Shown: positions 1-8,816, counted from the stretch's first letter. The stretch: DNA of 64,000 nucleotides from Actinomycetales bacterium (GCA_016715285.1 JADKAO010000011.1:1-64000), one strand, 5' to 3'. Notes: generated by a model from the letters alone, not told the origin. Made by a program: numbers and translations.

Positions 1-25
1 CAGCGGCTTGACATAGGAGAAACTC

Positions 26-493
26 ATGGACACCGCCGTACCTTCCGCTGCCGGCCCTCTCACCGGTCTGTTCACGATGATCGACCACGTCGGGATCGCG
101 GTCGCCGACCTCGACGCTGCGGTCGCGTTTTACCGCGACACTTACGGAATGACCTGCCTCCACGAAGAAGTCAACGAGGAGCAGGGCGTCCGTGAGGCGA
201 TGATGGCTGTCGGAGATTCGGGCTCCTGCATCCAGTTGCTCGCTCCGCTCCACGCCGACACGACGATCGGACGCTTCCTCGCGAAGTCCGGACCCGGCAT
301 ACAGCAGATGGCCTATCGCGTCGCGGACATCGACGCGGTCTGCGCGACCTTGCGCGAGCGCGGAGTGCGACTGCTCTATGACACCCCCAAGCGGGGCACG
401 AGCAATAGCCGGGTCAACTTCATCCACCCCAAGGACGCAGGCGGGGTCCTCGTCGAGATCGTCGAACCCAGCGCAGACGGCAATCACCACTGA
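26..493 (+). CDS. mce: Methylmalonyl/ethylmalonyl-CoA epimerase
   Basis: A 155-residue protein of the vicinal-oxygen-chelate (glyoxalase) fold. It should interconvert the epimers of methylmalonyl-CoA and, in organisms with the ethylmalonyl pathway, of ethylmalonyl-CoA. The first metal-ligand region DHVGIAV is at residues 20-26, a probable Gln ligand is in IQLLAP, and a Glu is in the C-terminal VEIVEP. The region that carries a His in many epimerases reads GIQQMAYRV here, with Gln instead. AGGAGA just upstream supports the first ATG; a shorter start at MIDHVG (position 77) is possible. It sits upstream of the carboxylase/reductase gene, which fits the ethylmalonyl-CoA route. The family call is secure; the substrate preference is inferred. 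Confidence 0.9.
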   Translation: MDTAVPSAAGPLTGLFTMIDHVGIAVADLDAAVAFYRDTYGMTCLHEEVNEEQGVREAMMAVGDSGSCIQLLAPLHADTTIGRFLAKSGPGIQQMAYRVADIDAVCATLRERGVRLLYDTPKRGTSNSRVNFIHPKDAGGVLVEIVEPSADGNHH

Positions 494-520
494 CGTCGGC
501 TCTGATCGCGTCACGTAACC

Positions 521-531
521 GGTTGTCAACC
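521..531. promoter_or_regulatory. Short palindrome in the epimerase-ccr spacer
   Basis: The 224-bp spacer 494-717 should carry the ccr promoter. Its only clear dyad is GGTTG-T-CAACC, an 11-bp near-perfect palindrome that could be an operator. I see no convincing -35/-10 pair. The Shine-Dalgarno for ccr is AGAAAGGA at about 703-710. Confidence 0.3.
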
Positions 532-717
532 AGGGGTTTACGGTCTGCTCATCTTCCCGACCCTCCGGCTGACAACGGTGGGCAAGGTCACGGACGAGGG
601 CCGTGGCCGACTGGCGAACTCGTCAGTAACGTCATGAACAAGCTCCGTTCGGTGACCGCCGGCCCGCATCCCGTCGGCCCAGCCAGGATCAGGGGCACCT
701 CGTAGAAAGGACGCCGC

Positions 718-2073
718 ATGACCAAGCAGCTATACGACATCGGTGACATGCCTCCCCTCGGAGAGGTCCCCGAGCAGATGCACGCCTGGCTGATCCGCCC
801 GGAGCGGTTCGGCCCGCCGATGCAGGCCTTCCAGAAGGAGGTCGTCGACGTCCCGGACATCGCCGATGACGAGGTCCTCGTCTACGTCATGGCTGCCGGC
901 ATCAACTACAACAACGTGTGGGCCGGACTCGGCATCCCGGTCGATGTCATCGGCGCCCGCAACAAGAGCCACGCCCGCGGTGACTACGGTGGCGACCCCG
1001 CCCCATTCCACATTGGCGGCAGCGACGCCTCCGGCATCGTCTACAAGGTCGGCAAGGACGTCACCAACGTCAAGGTCGGCGACGAGGTCGTCATGCACTG
1101 CGGCCAGTGGTCGCGCTCGTGCCCATCAGTCCAGGCGGGCAAAGACCCGATGTACTCCCCCACTTTCCGGATCTGGGGATATGAGACCAACTGGGGCAGC
1201 TTCGCCCAGTTCACCAAGGTCCAGGCTCAGCAGTGCATGCCCAAGCCCAAGCACATGACCTGGGAGGAGGCGTCCGCCTACACCCTCGTCGCCGCCACCG
1301 CGTGGCGCATGCTGCACGGCTGGGGCGAAAACGCCGTCAAGAAGGACGACGTCGTCCTCATTTGGGGCGGTGCGGGCGGCCTGGGTTCAATGGCGATCCA
1401 GATCGTCAAGGCCGCTGGCGGCGTGCCGATCGCGGTCGTGTCGGGCGAAGACAAGTTCGACTACTGCATGAAGCTCGGCGCCAAGGGATGCATCAACCGC
1501 AACGACTTCGACCACTGGGGGATGCTCCCGCACTGGAAGGACGATCAGGCCTACGGCACCTGGCTCAAGGGAGCACGCAAGTTCGGGTCGGCGATCTGGG
1601 ACGTGCTCGGCGAGCGCGGCGCACCGAATATCGTCTTCGAGCACCCCGGCGAGAGCACCATCCCCACCTCGATCTTCGTCTGCGACACCGGCGGCATGGT
1701 CGTGGTCTGCGCGGGCACCACGGGCTTCAACGCGACGGTCGACCTGCGCTACCTGTGGATGCGCCAGAAGCGCCTGCAAGGCTCGCACTTCGCCAACGGC
1801 GTCCAGTCCAACCAGATGAACGACTTGGCTCTTGTCGGTCGGCTCGACCCGTGCCTGTCGCGGGCCTTCACCTACGACGAGATCCCCGTCGCTCACGACC
1901 TCATGTACCGCAACAAGCACCCGCACGGGAACATGGCGGTGCTCGTGGGAGCCACCAGCTTCGGCCAGGGTGCCTCTGCGGCTGCGCCGATAGACCTACC
2001 GCATCCCCACCTCCCGGAGGGCGACGTCCACACGACACCGCGGGTCGAACCGCCGTCGTTCACGCCCAACTGA
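718..2073 (+). CDS. ccr: Crotonyl-CoA carboxylase/reductase
   Basis: A 451-residue medium-chain dehydrogenase/reductase homologue. Ccr performs the NADPH-dependent reductive carboxylation of crotonyl-CoA to (2S)-ethylmalonyl-CoA, the defining step of the ethylmalonyl-CoA pathway and a source of ethylmalonyl-CoA extender units. Visible family signatures are the long N-terminal arm, INYNNVWAGLG near residue 60, IWGYETNWGSFAQF near 160, the nucleotide-binding WGGAGGLGSMAIQ near 220, and QKRLQGSHFANG near 345. The Glu in GYET and the His in GSHF probably correspond to CO2-pocket residues described in the Kitasatospora enzyme; I could not align them. Length is normal for the family. A GC-rich hairpin follows the stop. 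The neighbouring epimerase and the ecm and hbd genes nearby support the pathway. Confidence 0.95.
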   Translation: MTKQLYDIGDMPPLGEVPEQMHAWLIRPERFGPPMQAFQKEVVDVPDIADDEVLVYVMAAGINYNNVWAGLGIPVDVIGARNKSHARGDYGGDPAPFHIGGSDASGIVYKVGKDVTNVKVGDEVVMHCGQWSRSCPSVQAGKDPMYSPTFRIWGYETNWGSFAQFTKVQAQQCMPKPKHMTWEEASAYTLVAATAWRMLHGWGENAVKKDDVVLIWGGAGGLGSMAIQIVKAAGGVPIAVVSGEDKFDYCMKLGAKGCINRNDFDHWGMLPHWKDDQAYGTWLKGARKFGSAIWDVLGERGAPNIVFEHPGESTIPTSIFVCDTGGMVVVCAGTTGFNATVDLRYLWMRQKRLQGSHFANGVQSNQMNDLALVGRLDPCLSRAFTYDEIPVAHDLMYRNKHPHGNMAVLVGATSFGQGASAAAPIDLPHPHLPEGDVHTTPRVEPPSFTPN

Positions 2074-2090
2074 CCGATCCCAGCACGGCC

Positions 2091-2127
2091 CGGGGGGAGT
2101 TCCACCGTCAGGGTGGGACTCCCCCCG
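2091..2127 (+). terminator. Strong hairpin terminator after ccr
   Basis: CGGGGGGAGTTCCACC pairs with GGTGGGACTCCCCCCG around a 5-nt loop, giving a 16-bp stem with one G-T pair. It starts 17 nt after the ccr stop and lacks a long T tract, as is common in actinobacteria. Confidence 0.85.
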
Positions 2128-2153
2128 TATGCTGCGCCCGGAGGTGAGTGCCG

Positions 2154-3320
2154 ATGGCGTGGCAGCCGTGGAATCAATGGCGTGAGTTTCGAGAGCGCCA
2201 GCGCGCGCGCGTTGGTGATCACAGTCAGGTGGCACCGCCGGTTGCCATCCCCGATCCGATTCCCCCGACCGGATCGCCCTCGCTCCCCCACACATCTGCC
2301 TTCCGCACTGGACTGGCGGGCGGACTTGGGCTCCTCGCGGCATACGGGCTCTGGCAGGCGCTGGGAGCCCTCGACACCGTCCTCACGCTCGTCGTGGTCT
2401 CGGCATTCCTCACCCTCGCGCTCAATCCCGTCGTCGAGCGACTCCTCCACGCCGGCCTCAGCCGCGCTGGCGCGGTCACCGTCGTCTTCGCGGTGGTCCT
2501 CGTGATCTTCACGCTGTTGGGCTTGCTCGTTGTCCCGCCCGTCGTGACTCAGAGCACGGAACTCGCGGAGAGTTCACCGCAGATCCTGCGCGACCTCATG
2601 AACCACCCGTGGATTCGGGACGTCGACACCACTTATCACGTGCTGGACAAGGCCTCCCAGGAGATCAACAAGCGGCTGGCCGACGGGGCATTCATGTCTC
2701 AGCTCTTCGGTGGCGTGCTCGGGGCTGGCATGGCTTTGCTGTCCGGCATCGTGTCAGTGTTCACCGTTCTCGTGCTCACGCTGTACTTCCTCGTGTCCCT
2801 ACCGACGATCAAGTCCGCGGCATACGCCATGGTTCCGGCGGGTCGGCGCCCGCGGGTGGTCGTCCTCAGCGAAGAAATCATGCGCCGGGTCGGGTCCTAC
2901 GCCATCGGTCAACTCACGGTCGCGACGATCAACGCGTGCTGCTCCTACGTCATGATGAAGATCGTCGGCATTCCGTATGCCGCCGTGCTCGCGGTGATGG
3001 TCGGTTTCCTCGGCCTCATCCCCATGATCGGCGCGACCCTCGGAGCGATCCTCGTCGCAGCTGTCGCGCTCTTCGTCGATCCCACCAAAGCCCTGGTGGC
3101 GCTGGTGTATTTCCTGATCTACCAGCAGCTCGAGAACTACGTCATCTCGCCCAAGATCATGCAGCGCACCGTGAGCGTCCCGGGCGCCGTCACCATCGTC
3201 GCCGCGATGATCGGCGGGGCTCTGGCGGGCGTCCTCGGAGCGCTCCTCGCGATCCCCACAGCGGCCGGGTTGCTCCTGCTCTACGAAGAAGTGCTCGTCC
3301 CCCGCCAAGCGGCCCGATAG
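2154..3320 (+). CDS. AI-2E family transporter (membrane exporter)
   Basis: About 388 residues. After a polar N-terminus of about 55 residues come paired hydrophobic segments (GLAGGLGLLAAYGLW, LVVVSAFLTLALNP, AVTVVFAVVLVIF), a soluble loop, and a C-terminal cluster of membrane spans with VGFLGLIPMIGATLG and YQQLENYVISPKIM. These are typical of the AI-2E/PerM/YtvI family. Members are multi-pass membrane proteins, some linked to autoinducer or small-solute export; the substrate cannot be told. The longer frame starts at GTG 2148, but GGAGGTGA at 2140-2147 is correctly spaced for the ATG at 2154, so I use that. It is separated from ccr by a terminator. Confidence 0.88.
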   Translation: MAWQPWNQWREFRERQRARVGDHSQVAPPVAIPDPIPPTGSPSLPHTSAFRTGLAGGLGLLAAYGLWQALGALDTVLTLVVVSAFLTLALNPVVERLLHAGLSRAGAVTVVFAVVLVIFTLLGLLVVPPVVTQSTELAESSPQILRDLMNHPWIRDVDTTYHVLDKASQEINKRLADGAFMSQLFGGVLGAGMALLSGIVSVFTVLVLTLYFLVSLPTIKSAAYAMVPAGRRPRVVVLSEEIMRRVGSYAIGQLTVATINACCSYVMMKIVGIPYAAVLAVMVGFLGLIPMIGATLGAILVAAVALFVDPTKALVALVYFLIYQQLENYVISPKIMQRTVSVPGAVTIVAAMIGGALAGVLGALLAIPTAAGLLLLYEEVLVPRQAAR

Positions 3321-3396
3321 CCCTCAAGCCAGATCAGGGGAGGTCTCGGGGTCGCCCCGGATGCGGCGCCGACCCGGCATACGTCAAGCTTGCCGG

Positions 3397-3960
3397 GTGA
3401 CCGAGCACACGCCCCAGGATTCCCCCCACTCGCCCTGGCCCGCCGTCCCCACCCACGCTGGACCCCAAGACGCACCTCTCACCGCACCACCCGCGCACGG
3501 CACGCCAACGGGACAACCAGCGGGTATGCCGTCCGCTCCCTCCAAAGCCCGATGGGCCGTCATGTCCACCGTCCGCAAAGACGACAACTGGGTGGTGGCG
3601 AGCCGCGAGGTCGTCAACCTCTGCATGGGGGATGCCCGCCTTGACCTGAGGGCGGCGACCCTCACCTCACATGAGACCACCATCGTGATTCAAGGGATCA
3701 TGTGCAGCGCCAAGGTCATCGTCCCGGACACCTTGCGAGTCGAGTGCGACGGCACCGCGATTATGGGTGAGTTCCGCCAGAAGAACGCCGGCGCCGCCCC
3801 CACTGCCGATCCCTCAGCGCCCCTCGTCCGGGTGGTCGGTGGGGTGTTGATGGGTGAATGCATCGTCTATCGCACGGGCGCGGCCGTGGGCGAAGGCAGC
3901 CTCGCCGTCGACGGCATCAAGGGCTGGAAGGCACGGCGCCGGAGTGGCCGACTGAGCTAG
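3397..3960 (+). CDS. LiaF-like / cell-wall-active antibiotic response domain protein (hypothetical)
   Basis: About 187 residues from GTG 3397; an upstream in-frame ATG at 3361 would add 12 residues. The first 50 residues are Pro-rich and unstructured. The rest reads WVVASREVVNLCMGDARLDLR...TTIVIQGIMCSAKVIVPDTLRVECDG, a beta-helical pattern like the C-terminal domain of LiaF/YvqF (DUF2154-type) proteins often attached to DUF1707. No membrane segment or DUF1707 motif is visible, so it would be a soluble stand-alone domain. Function is unknown; a link to envelope-stress sensing is only by family resemblance. Confidence 0.65.
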   Translation: MTEHTPQDSPHSPWPAVPTHAGPQDAPLTAPPAHGTPTGQPAGMPSAPSKARWAVMSTVRKDDNWVVASREVVNLCMGDARLDLRAATLTSHETTIVIQGIMCSAKVIVPDTLRVECDGTAIMGEFRQKNAGAAPTADPSAPLVRVVGGVLMGECIVYRTGAAVGEGSLAVDGIKGWKARRRSGRLS

Positions 3961-4006
3961 CCCGGGTGGTCGTGAGTGACCCACTGAGCCTGGAAAGATA
4001 CGGGTC

Positions 4007-5872
4007 ATGACCGATGTCGAGCTGGTGGAAGTCAGCGACTTCCTTCGCGGCGAACCCCCCTTTGCGGACCTCCCGGCCAACACCCTCGCGAGCTTGCCAG
4101 CCAAGCTCAAGGTGCAGTACTTCCGCAGGGGCAGCGTCATCATTGCCGCCGGCAAAGACAACTCGTCGCTGTATGTCGTCCGCTCTGGCGCAGTCGAACT
4201 CATCGACACCTCCGGTGAGTTCATGGACCGCGTCGAGGTGGGCGGAACCTTTGGGTCCCACAGCCTCTTGAGTGGCACGCCCTCGGCCTACACGGCCACC
4301 GCATTGGAGGACACGCTCGCGCTCGTCATGTCGGGCGCGACCTTCCACGAGCTCAATGCCGGGCACCCGTCCTTCGAAGAGTTCTTCGACATGCAGCGCG
4401 CCAGCCGGATGCGCGGCGCGGTGGCCTCCCTGCACACGAGCGCGATGGGTGGCGCGATCCTCAAGACCCGCGTCCGAGAGATCCTCACCCGGCCCGCAGT
4501 CACCGCGCCCAAGACAGCGACCGTGCGCGAGGCAGCGACGATCATGTCCACCGAAGGCGTCTCGTCCCTGCTCATCGTGGAGGGTTCAGAGATCGTCGGC
4601 ATCATCACCGACCGGGACCTCCGTTCGAGGGTCCTCGCAGTCGGCACGGACCCATCGGCGCCCGTCAAGACGATCATGACCCGCAACCCCGTCATCGCCT
4701 CCGCCGACGCCCTCGCCTTCGAGGTCCTGATGGAGATGCTGGCGCGGAACATTCATCACCTCCCGGTGATGTTTGACGGCGAGCCAGCGGGGATCGTCAC
4801 CACGACCGACCTCATGCGACTTGAGCAAGCCAATCCTGTCTTCCTGGTCGGGGATATCGCCAAGCAACGGGATGTCGCTGGAGTCGCGGCTGTGAGCAGT
4901 CGCCTGGCCACGATCGTGGAGGCGCTCGTCAGTCAGGATGCGAGCGCCGATGACATCAGCCGGGTCGTCACTGCTGTAGGTGACGCCGTCGAGCGGCGCC
5001 TCATCGGGATTGCCGAAGAGAAGCTCGGCCCTCCCCCAGTGCCGTACTGCTGGGTGAGCTTGGGCTCACGGGCGCGGCAGGAGCAGGCTCTTGCTGCGGA
5101 TCAGGACAACGCGATCATCCTCAGCGATGAGGCCGGCCCGGAGCACGCGGCATACTTTGCTGCCTTGGCCGACGAGGTGACCACCGCGCTCGTCGAGTGT
5201 GGCTACCCCCTCTGCCCGGGGGAGATCATGGCGAGCAACCCGCGGTGGCGGGTCCCGCTATCGCAGTGGCGCCGGGAGTTCAGCACGTGGATCACCGAGC
5301 CGGTGCCGGACGCCATCCTGCGGGCGAGCATCTTCTTTGACATGCGGCCGATCTATGGCGAGTTCAAGCTCTTCAGCGAGGTGCAGCGTCACATCCTTAA
5401 GCTGACGCCAGAAGCTCGGCTCTTCCTTGCCCACCTGGCCAAGCGCGCAGCTGAGAACGAGCCGCCCATCGGGTTCTTCCGTGGCTTCGTGCTCCAGAAG
5501 GCCGGCGATCACAAGGACACGCTCGACATCAAACGCGGCGGGATCGGCTCGGTCGTCGAGATTGCCCGCGTCCTGGCGTTGTCGATTGGCTCTCGCGAGG
5601 TCAACACTCAAGCGCGCATCACCGCGGCAGTGGCCGCCGGAGCGTTGAGCGCCGAGCGCGGTGAGGACCTCAAGGACGCGCTGGAGTTCATCTCCTACGT
5701 CCGGCTGCGCCACCAGGCTGCCAAGGTCCGGGCGGGTCGACCGACCGACAACTTCGTGTCGCCCAACGCGCTGAGTTCGTTTGAGCGGCGCAATCTGCGG
5801 GAGGCGTTCTCCATCGTCCGCTCGGCGCAGAGTTCTCTCGGTAGCCGATACCCCAGCTCTTACATCTCCTAA
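4007..5872 (+). CDS. Cyclic-nucleotide-domain / CBS pair / DUF294 nucleotidyltransferase-like protein
   Basis: A 621-residue soluble regulator. Order: a cNMP-binding beta roll (about 15-130), two CBS repeats (about 155-270, with TVREAATIMSTEGVSSLLIV and NIHHLPVMFDGEPAGIVTTTDLMRL), a DUF294 nucleotidyltransferase domain with GSRARQEQALAADQDNAI near 350, and a DUF294 C-terminal helical domain (about 480-615). The cNMP pocket looks degenerate: the usual GE and PRxA motifs read FGSHSLLSGTPSAYTA, lacking the Glu and Arg that hold the cyclic phosphate. The NTase fold is related to GlnD/GlnE, but the target is unknown. The exonuclease gene starts 31 bp downstream, a frequent pairing for this family. 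Confidence 0.88.
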   Translation: MTDVELVEVSDFLRGEPPFADLPANTLASLPAKLKVQYFRRGSVIIAAGKDNSSLYVVRSGAVELIDTSGEFMDRVEVGGTFGSHSLLSGTPSAYTATALEDTLALVMSGATFHELNAGHPSFEEFFDMQRASRMRGAVASLHTSAMGGAILKTRVREILTRPAVTAPKTATVREAATIMSTEGVSSLLIVEGSEIVGIITDRDLRSRVLAVGTDPSAPVKTIMTRNPVIASADALAFEVLMEMLARNIHHLPVMFDGEPAGIVTTTDLMRLEQANPVFLVGDIAKQRDVAGVAAVSSRLATIVEALVSQDASADDISRVVTAVGDAVERRLIGIAEEKLGPPPVPYCWVSLGSRARQEQALAADQDNAIILSDEAGPEHAAYFAALADEVTTALVECGYPLCPGEIMASNPRWRVPLSQWRREFSTWITEPVPDAILRASIFFDMRPIYGEFKLFSEVQRHILKLTPEARLFLAHLAKRAAENEPPIGFFRGFVLQKAGDHKDTLDIKRGGIGSVVEIARVLALSIGSREVNTQARITAAVAAGALSAERGEDLKDALEFISYVRLRHQAAKVRAGRPTDNFVSPNALSSFERRNLREAFSIVRSAQSSLGSRYPSSYIS

Positions 5873-5903
5873 GACCTTCCCAGCCGACTGAGAGACTCCC
5901 CTC

Positions 5904-6587
5904 GTGTTCTTCGGCAAGAAGTCCCCCGACGACGTGCGCGCCAAGGCGCTGCGGTCCGTCGCGCCGTCGCCTTTGCGTGATTACCTCGCCGCTGCCCTCC
6001 CCGACCCACGCACGCCCGCCGAGGAGCTCCAACTCCTCGCCGTCGATATCGAGACCACTGGGCTGCACCCCCGCAATGACCACGTGTTATCGGTGGGCTT
6101 CGTGCCGGTTGACGGTCTCGCGATCGACTTGTCCGGCGCCCGGCGGTTTGTCATCAACGCGGGTGTCGATGTCGGTCAGAGTGCGGCCATTCACGGTCTG
6201 ACCGACGACCAGATCGCGTCTGGGTCACGTCTCGACGACGTCGTGCCAGAGATCCTGGCCGCCTTGCGCGGCCGGGTGCTCCTCGCGCACTACACCGACA
6301 TCGAGGAGCGGTTCATCTCGGCGGCGTGTGAGCGGCTCTACGGCTCTCGTATGCCGGTCGCCCGGGTGGACACCCTCGAGCTCCACCGCCGTCTCATCGT
6401 CGGTTGGGGCGAGTCTCCGATGCGACTCGCCTTGCGCCTGTGGTCGGCACGCTCGCGGTACGGATTGCCCGTGTACAAAGCCCACGAAGCGCTCGTCGAC
6501 GCACTCGCGTGTGCGGAGCTCTACCTCGCCCAGGTCGCCGAGATGAACCAACACGGCCCGGTGACGTTCAAGCGGCTGCAGTCCTAG
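5904..6587 (+). CDS. DEDDh 3'-5' exonuclease, DnaQ/PolC epsilon-like
   Basis: 227 residues starting at GTG 5904. ExoI motif VDIETTGLHP near residue 48, ExoII region with ALRGRVLLAHYTDIEERF near 125, and ExoIII HEALVDALACAELYL near 197, so the D, E, D, H and D positions of a DEDDh nuclease are all present. The sequence is short and lacks any polymerase or UvrC domain, so it is a stand-alone trimming or proofreading-type exonuclease. It probably shares a transcript with the upstream cNMP-CBS-DUF294 gene. It converges on a small minus-strand gene with a 4-bp overlap of stop regions. Substrate unknown. Confidence 0.87.
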   Translation: MFFGKKSPDDVRAKALRSVAPSPLRDYLAAALPDPRTPAEELQLLAVDIETTGLHPRNDHVLSVGFVPVDGLAIDLSGARRFVINAGVDVGQSAAIHGLTDDQIASGSRLDDVVPEILAALRGRVLLAHYTDIEERFISAACERLYGSRMPVARVDTLELHRRLIVGWGESPMRLALRLWSARSRYGLPVYKAHEALVDALACAELYLAQVAEMNQHGPVTFKRLQS

Positions 6588-6883
6588 CGGAAGGACCCTT
6601 GGGGGCGTCTGCGCTCGCGGGCGGACCAACACTGGGTATGCCAGTGGCGCCGGTTGTCGACGCCGCCGAGTCCGTCAGCGGGCCAGACCACAACATGCGG
6701 CACGCCCACACTGATGTCCTGTTGGCAGCCAGGACACAAGTACGCGCGCTGAGCCCCCGCACCGGTGACCGATCGCACGAACCACTCGCCACCGGCATAC
6801 CGGGCCCGTTGCGGGATGCCGCCGGTGACCCGCGCGAGGTCGAGCGGGGCACCGTCGTCACGGCGTCGGTTGGCGCGGGGCAT
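6584..6883 (-). CDS. Small conserved actinobacterial Cys-rich protein
   Basis: 99 residues from ATG 6883. After a basic N-terminus (MPRANRRR) comes EEWFVR-like GGEWFVRSVTGAGAQRAYLCPGC, then GVPHVVVWP and RRHWHTQCW. The C-P-G-C pair with the later H-W-H...C suggests a zinc-binding site. The family is short, widespread in actinobacteria, often labelled ATP/GTP-binding protein without experimental support, and typically lies beside the 3-hydroxybutyryl-CoA dehydrogenase and nucS genes, as here. It is downstream of hbd on the same strand but separated by a large inverted repeat. Function unknown. Confidence 0.75.
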   Translation of the reverse strand: MPRANRRRDDGAPLDLARVTGGIPQRARYAGGEWFVRSVTGAGAQRAYLCPGCQQDISVGVPHVVVWPADGLGGVDNRRHWHTQCWSARERRRPQGSFR

Positions 6884-6899
6884 GAGCGCAAGTGTCCCA

Positions 6900-6955
6900 C
6901 CTCGGGTTCGATACCCGCTGATGACGCCTGCGTCGTCAACGGGTATCGACCGAGG
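6900..6955 (-). terminator. Large interrupted inverted repeat after hbd
   Basis: Arms CCTCGG + TCGATACCCG at 6900-6917 pair with CGGGTATCGA + CCGAGG at 6940-6955, with a 2-nt bulge; the interior TGATGACG/CGTCGTCA adds a further imperfect stem. It begins 8 bp past the hbd stop on the minus strand, so it most likely terminates hbd. It also lies 17-72 bp upstream of the small downstream gene and could act as an operator. Confidence 0.65.
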
Positions 6956-6962
6956 GGTGCGA

Positions 6963-8738
6963 TCAGTAGGTGCGGAACCCTCGCTTGGTCTTGCGACCGA
7001 GGTAGCCCGCCGTGACCATGTGCTCGAGCATCGGAGCAGGTGCGAAGCCCGGCTCACGGAACTCCATGTAGAGCTCACGCTGGATCGCCAGCGACACGTC
7101 GAGCCCGACGACGTCGAGCAGCTCGAATGGCCCCATGGGGTAGCCACAGCCGGCCTTCATTGCCGTGTCGATTTCGTCGGCGGTCGCGTAGTGGGCCTCG
7201 AGCATGCGGATGGCGTCGTTGAGGTAGGGGAACAGCAGCGCGTTGACAATGAAGCCCGAGCGGTCCCCACATTGCACCGGCACCTTGCCGACCTTGCGGG
7301 AGAGCGCGACGGTGGTCGCGACGACAGCGGGGTCGGTGGCGACGGTGTGGACGACCTCGACGAGCTTCATGACCTGAGCCGGGTTGAAGAAGTGCATGCC
7401 GACGACATCGCCAGGACGGCTGGTGACATTGGCGCACTGGATGATCGGCAACGAGGACGTCGTCGTGGCAAGGATGGCGCCGGGCTTGCAGATCCGGTCG
7501 AGGTCGCGGAAGAGCTCCTGCTTGATCGCGAGATCCTCGGCGATGGCCTCCACGACGATGTCGACATCGGCGAGGGCCTCACGTGAGGTCGCGCCGGTGA
7601 GTCGACCCAGGACTTCGTCGGCGGCTTCTTGGGTCAGGCGGCCGCGGTCGATCATGCGGGCTTGGCCCTTCTTGATCGAGGCGAGGACGCCGTCGACCTT
7701 GTCCTGACCGCGCGCGACATACACAACGTCATAGCCAGCCTTGGCGAAGACCTCGATGATGCCGGTCGCCATGGTGCCGGAGCCGACAACCCCGACCTTC
7801 TGGATCTTGGCCAGGCCCGGATCCTCGGTGGCCGACTCGGTGGGCGTCTGCGAGTCCGCGACCACCTGCGAGGAGCCGGGGGCGGCATACGTATAGAAGC
7901 CGCGCCCGCTCTTGCGGCCCTTGAGGCCCGCGTTGATCATCTGCTTGAGGATCGGGCTAGGTGCGTGGAGTCGGTCGCGGCCCTGGTGGTACATCGTGTC
8001 GAGGATCTCGTATGCCGTGTCGAGCCCGATGAGGTCCATGAGCGCGAGGGGACCCATGGGGAGGCCACAGCCAAAGCGCATCGACGCATCGAGGTCTTCG
8101 CGGGTGGCGTACTTCTGCTCGAACATCGTCACCGCGTGGTTGAGGTAACCGAACAGGAGCGCGTTGGCGATGAAGCCCGCCTTGTCGCCCACGACAACTG
8201 GCTTCTTGTCGAGCCGCTCGGCCAGGGCCTTGACGTCCGAGAACACGTCATCGGCTGTGACGACGGTGCGAATGACCTCGACGAACTGCTGCACCGTTGC
8301 CGGGTTGAAGAAGTGCATGCCGACGACGCGGGATGGCTTCTTGGTCGCGACGGCGATCTCGGTCACTGACAGCGAGGACGTATTGGTGGCGAGGATGGCG
8401 TCCTCGGCGACGACCGCATCCAAGGCGGCGAAAATCTGCTTCTTGAGGGGCAACTGCTCGGGGACCGCCTCGACCACCAGCTGACACGGTGCGAGCTGCG
8501 CCAAGTCCACGGCATACGTCACCCGGCCGTGAATCGCCTCGGCGTCTTCTTCGGAGATCTTGCCGCGCGCCACGGCGCGGGCAGTCGACTTGGCGAGCAC
8601 CCCCTTGCCGCGCTCAAGAGCGACCTCGTCGACTTCGACCGCAACGACATCAATGCCGTTGCGTGCGAAAACTTCGACGATGCCGGCTCCCATCGTGCCG
8701 AGCCCAATGACGCCTACAGTGCTGAAGTCGCGTGCCAT
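6963..8738 (-). CDS. Tandem-module 3-hydroxybutyryl-CoA dehydrogenase
   Basis: 591 residues made of two complete 3-hydroxyacyl-CoA dehydrogenase modules: about 1-285 and 309-591, joined by a Ser/Thr/Pro-rich linker. Each has its own dinucleotide loop (GLGTMGAG near 11; GSGTMATG near 318), its own MHFFNP motif carrying the catalytic His, and its own helical dimerisation domain with GCGxPMGPxxLxD. Both modules therefore look catalytically competent. The reaction is acetoacetyl-CoA to 3-hydroxybutyryl-CoA, which feeds crotonyl-CoA to Ccr. The duplicated architecture of about 590 residues is typical of actinobacterial versions near nucS. It is transcribed on its own; the large inverted repeat follows. 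Stereospecificity (3S expected for this fold) is inferred. Confidence 0.9.
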   Translation of the reverse strand: MARDFSTVGVIGLGTMGAGIVEVFARNGIDVVAVEVDEVALERGKGVLAKSTARAVARGKISEEDAEAIHGRVTYAVDLAQLAPCQLVVEAVPEQLPLKKQIFAALDAVVAEDAILATNTSSLSVTEIAVATKKPSRVVGMHFFNPATVQQFVEVIRTVVTADDVFSDVKALAERLDKKPVVVGDKAGFIANALLFGYLNHAVTMFEQKYATREDLDASMRFGCGLPMGPLALMDLIGLDTAYEILDTMYHQGRDRLHAPSPILKQMINAGLKGRKSGRGFYTYAAPGSSQVVADSQTPTESATEDPGLAKIQKVGVVGSGTMATGIIEVFAKAGYDVVYVARGQDKVDGVLASIKKGQARMIDRGRLTQEAADEVLGRLTGATSREALADVDIVVEAIAEDLAIKQELFRDLDRICKPGAILATTTSSLPIIQCANVTSRPGDVVGMHFFNPAQVMKLVEVVHTVATDPAVVATTVALSRKVGKVPVQCGDRSGFIVNALLFPYLNDAIRMLEAHYATADEIDTAMKAGCGYPMGPFELLDVVGLDVSLAIQRELYMEFREPGFAPAPMLEHMVTAGYLGRKTKRGFRTY

Positions 8739-8775
8739 TCTTGGAGTCTGGCAGACCGACCCGCCACCGACCAGA

Positions 8776-8791
8776 AGCCGGAGTCCCGGCT
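8776..8791 (-). terminator. Small hairpin downstream of the Pit accessory gene
   Basis: AGCCGG-N4-CCGGCT forms a 6-bp stem with a 4-nt loop, 26 bp past the stop of the DUF47 gene on the minus strand. Modest strength; a plausible terminator. Confidence 0.4.
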
Positions 8792-8816
8792 CATTGCGAT
8801 GGTGGTCACACTCGGC

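Noticed and set aside
2148..2153. GTG 2148 as start of the AI-2E transporter
   Set aside because: The Shine-Dalgarno GGAGGTGA abuts it directly; spacing fits the ATG at 2154.
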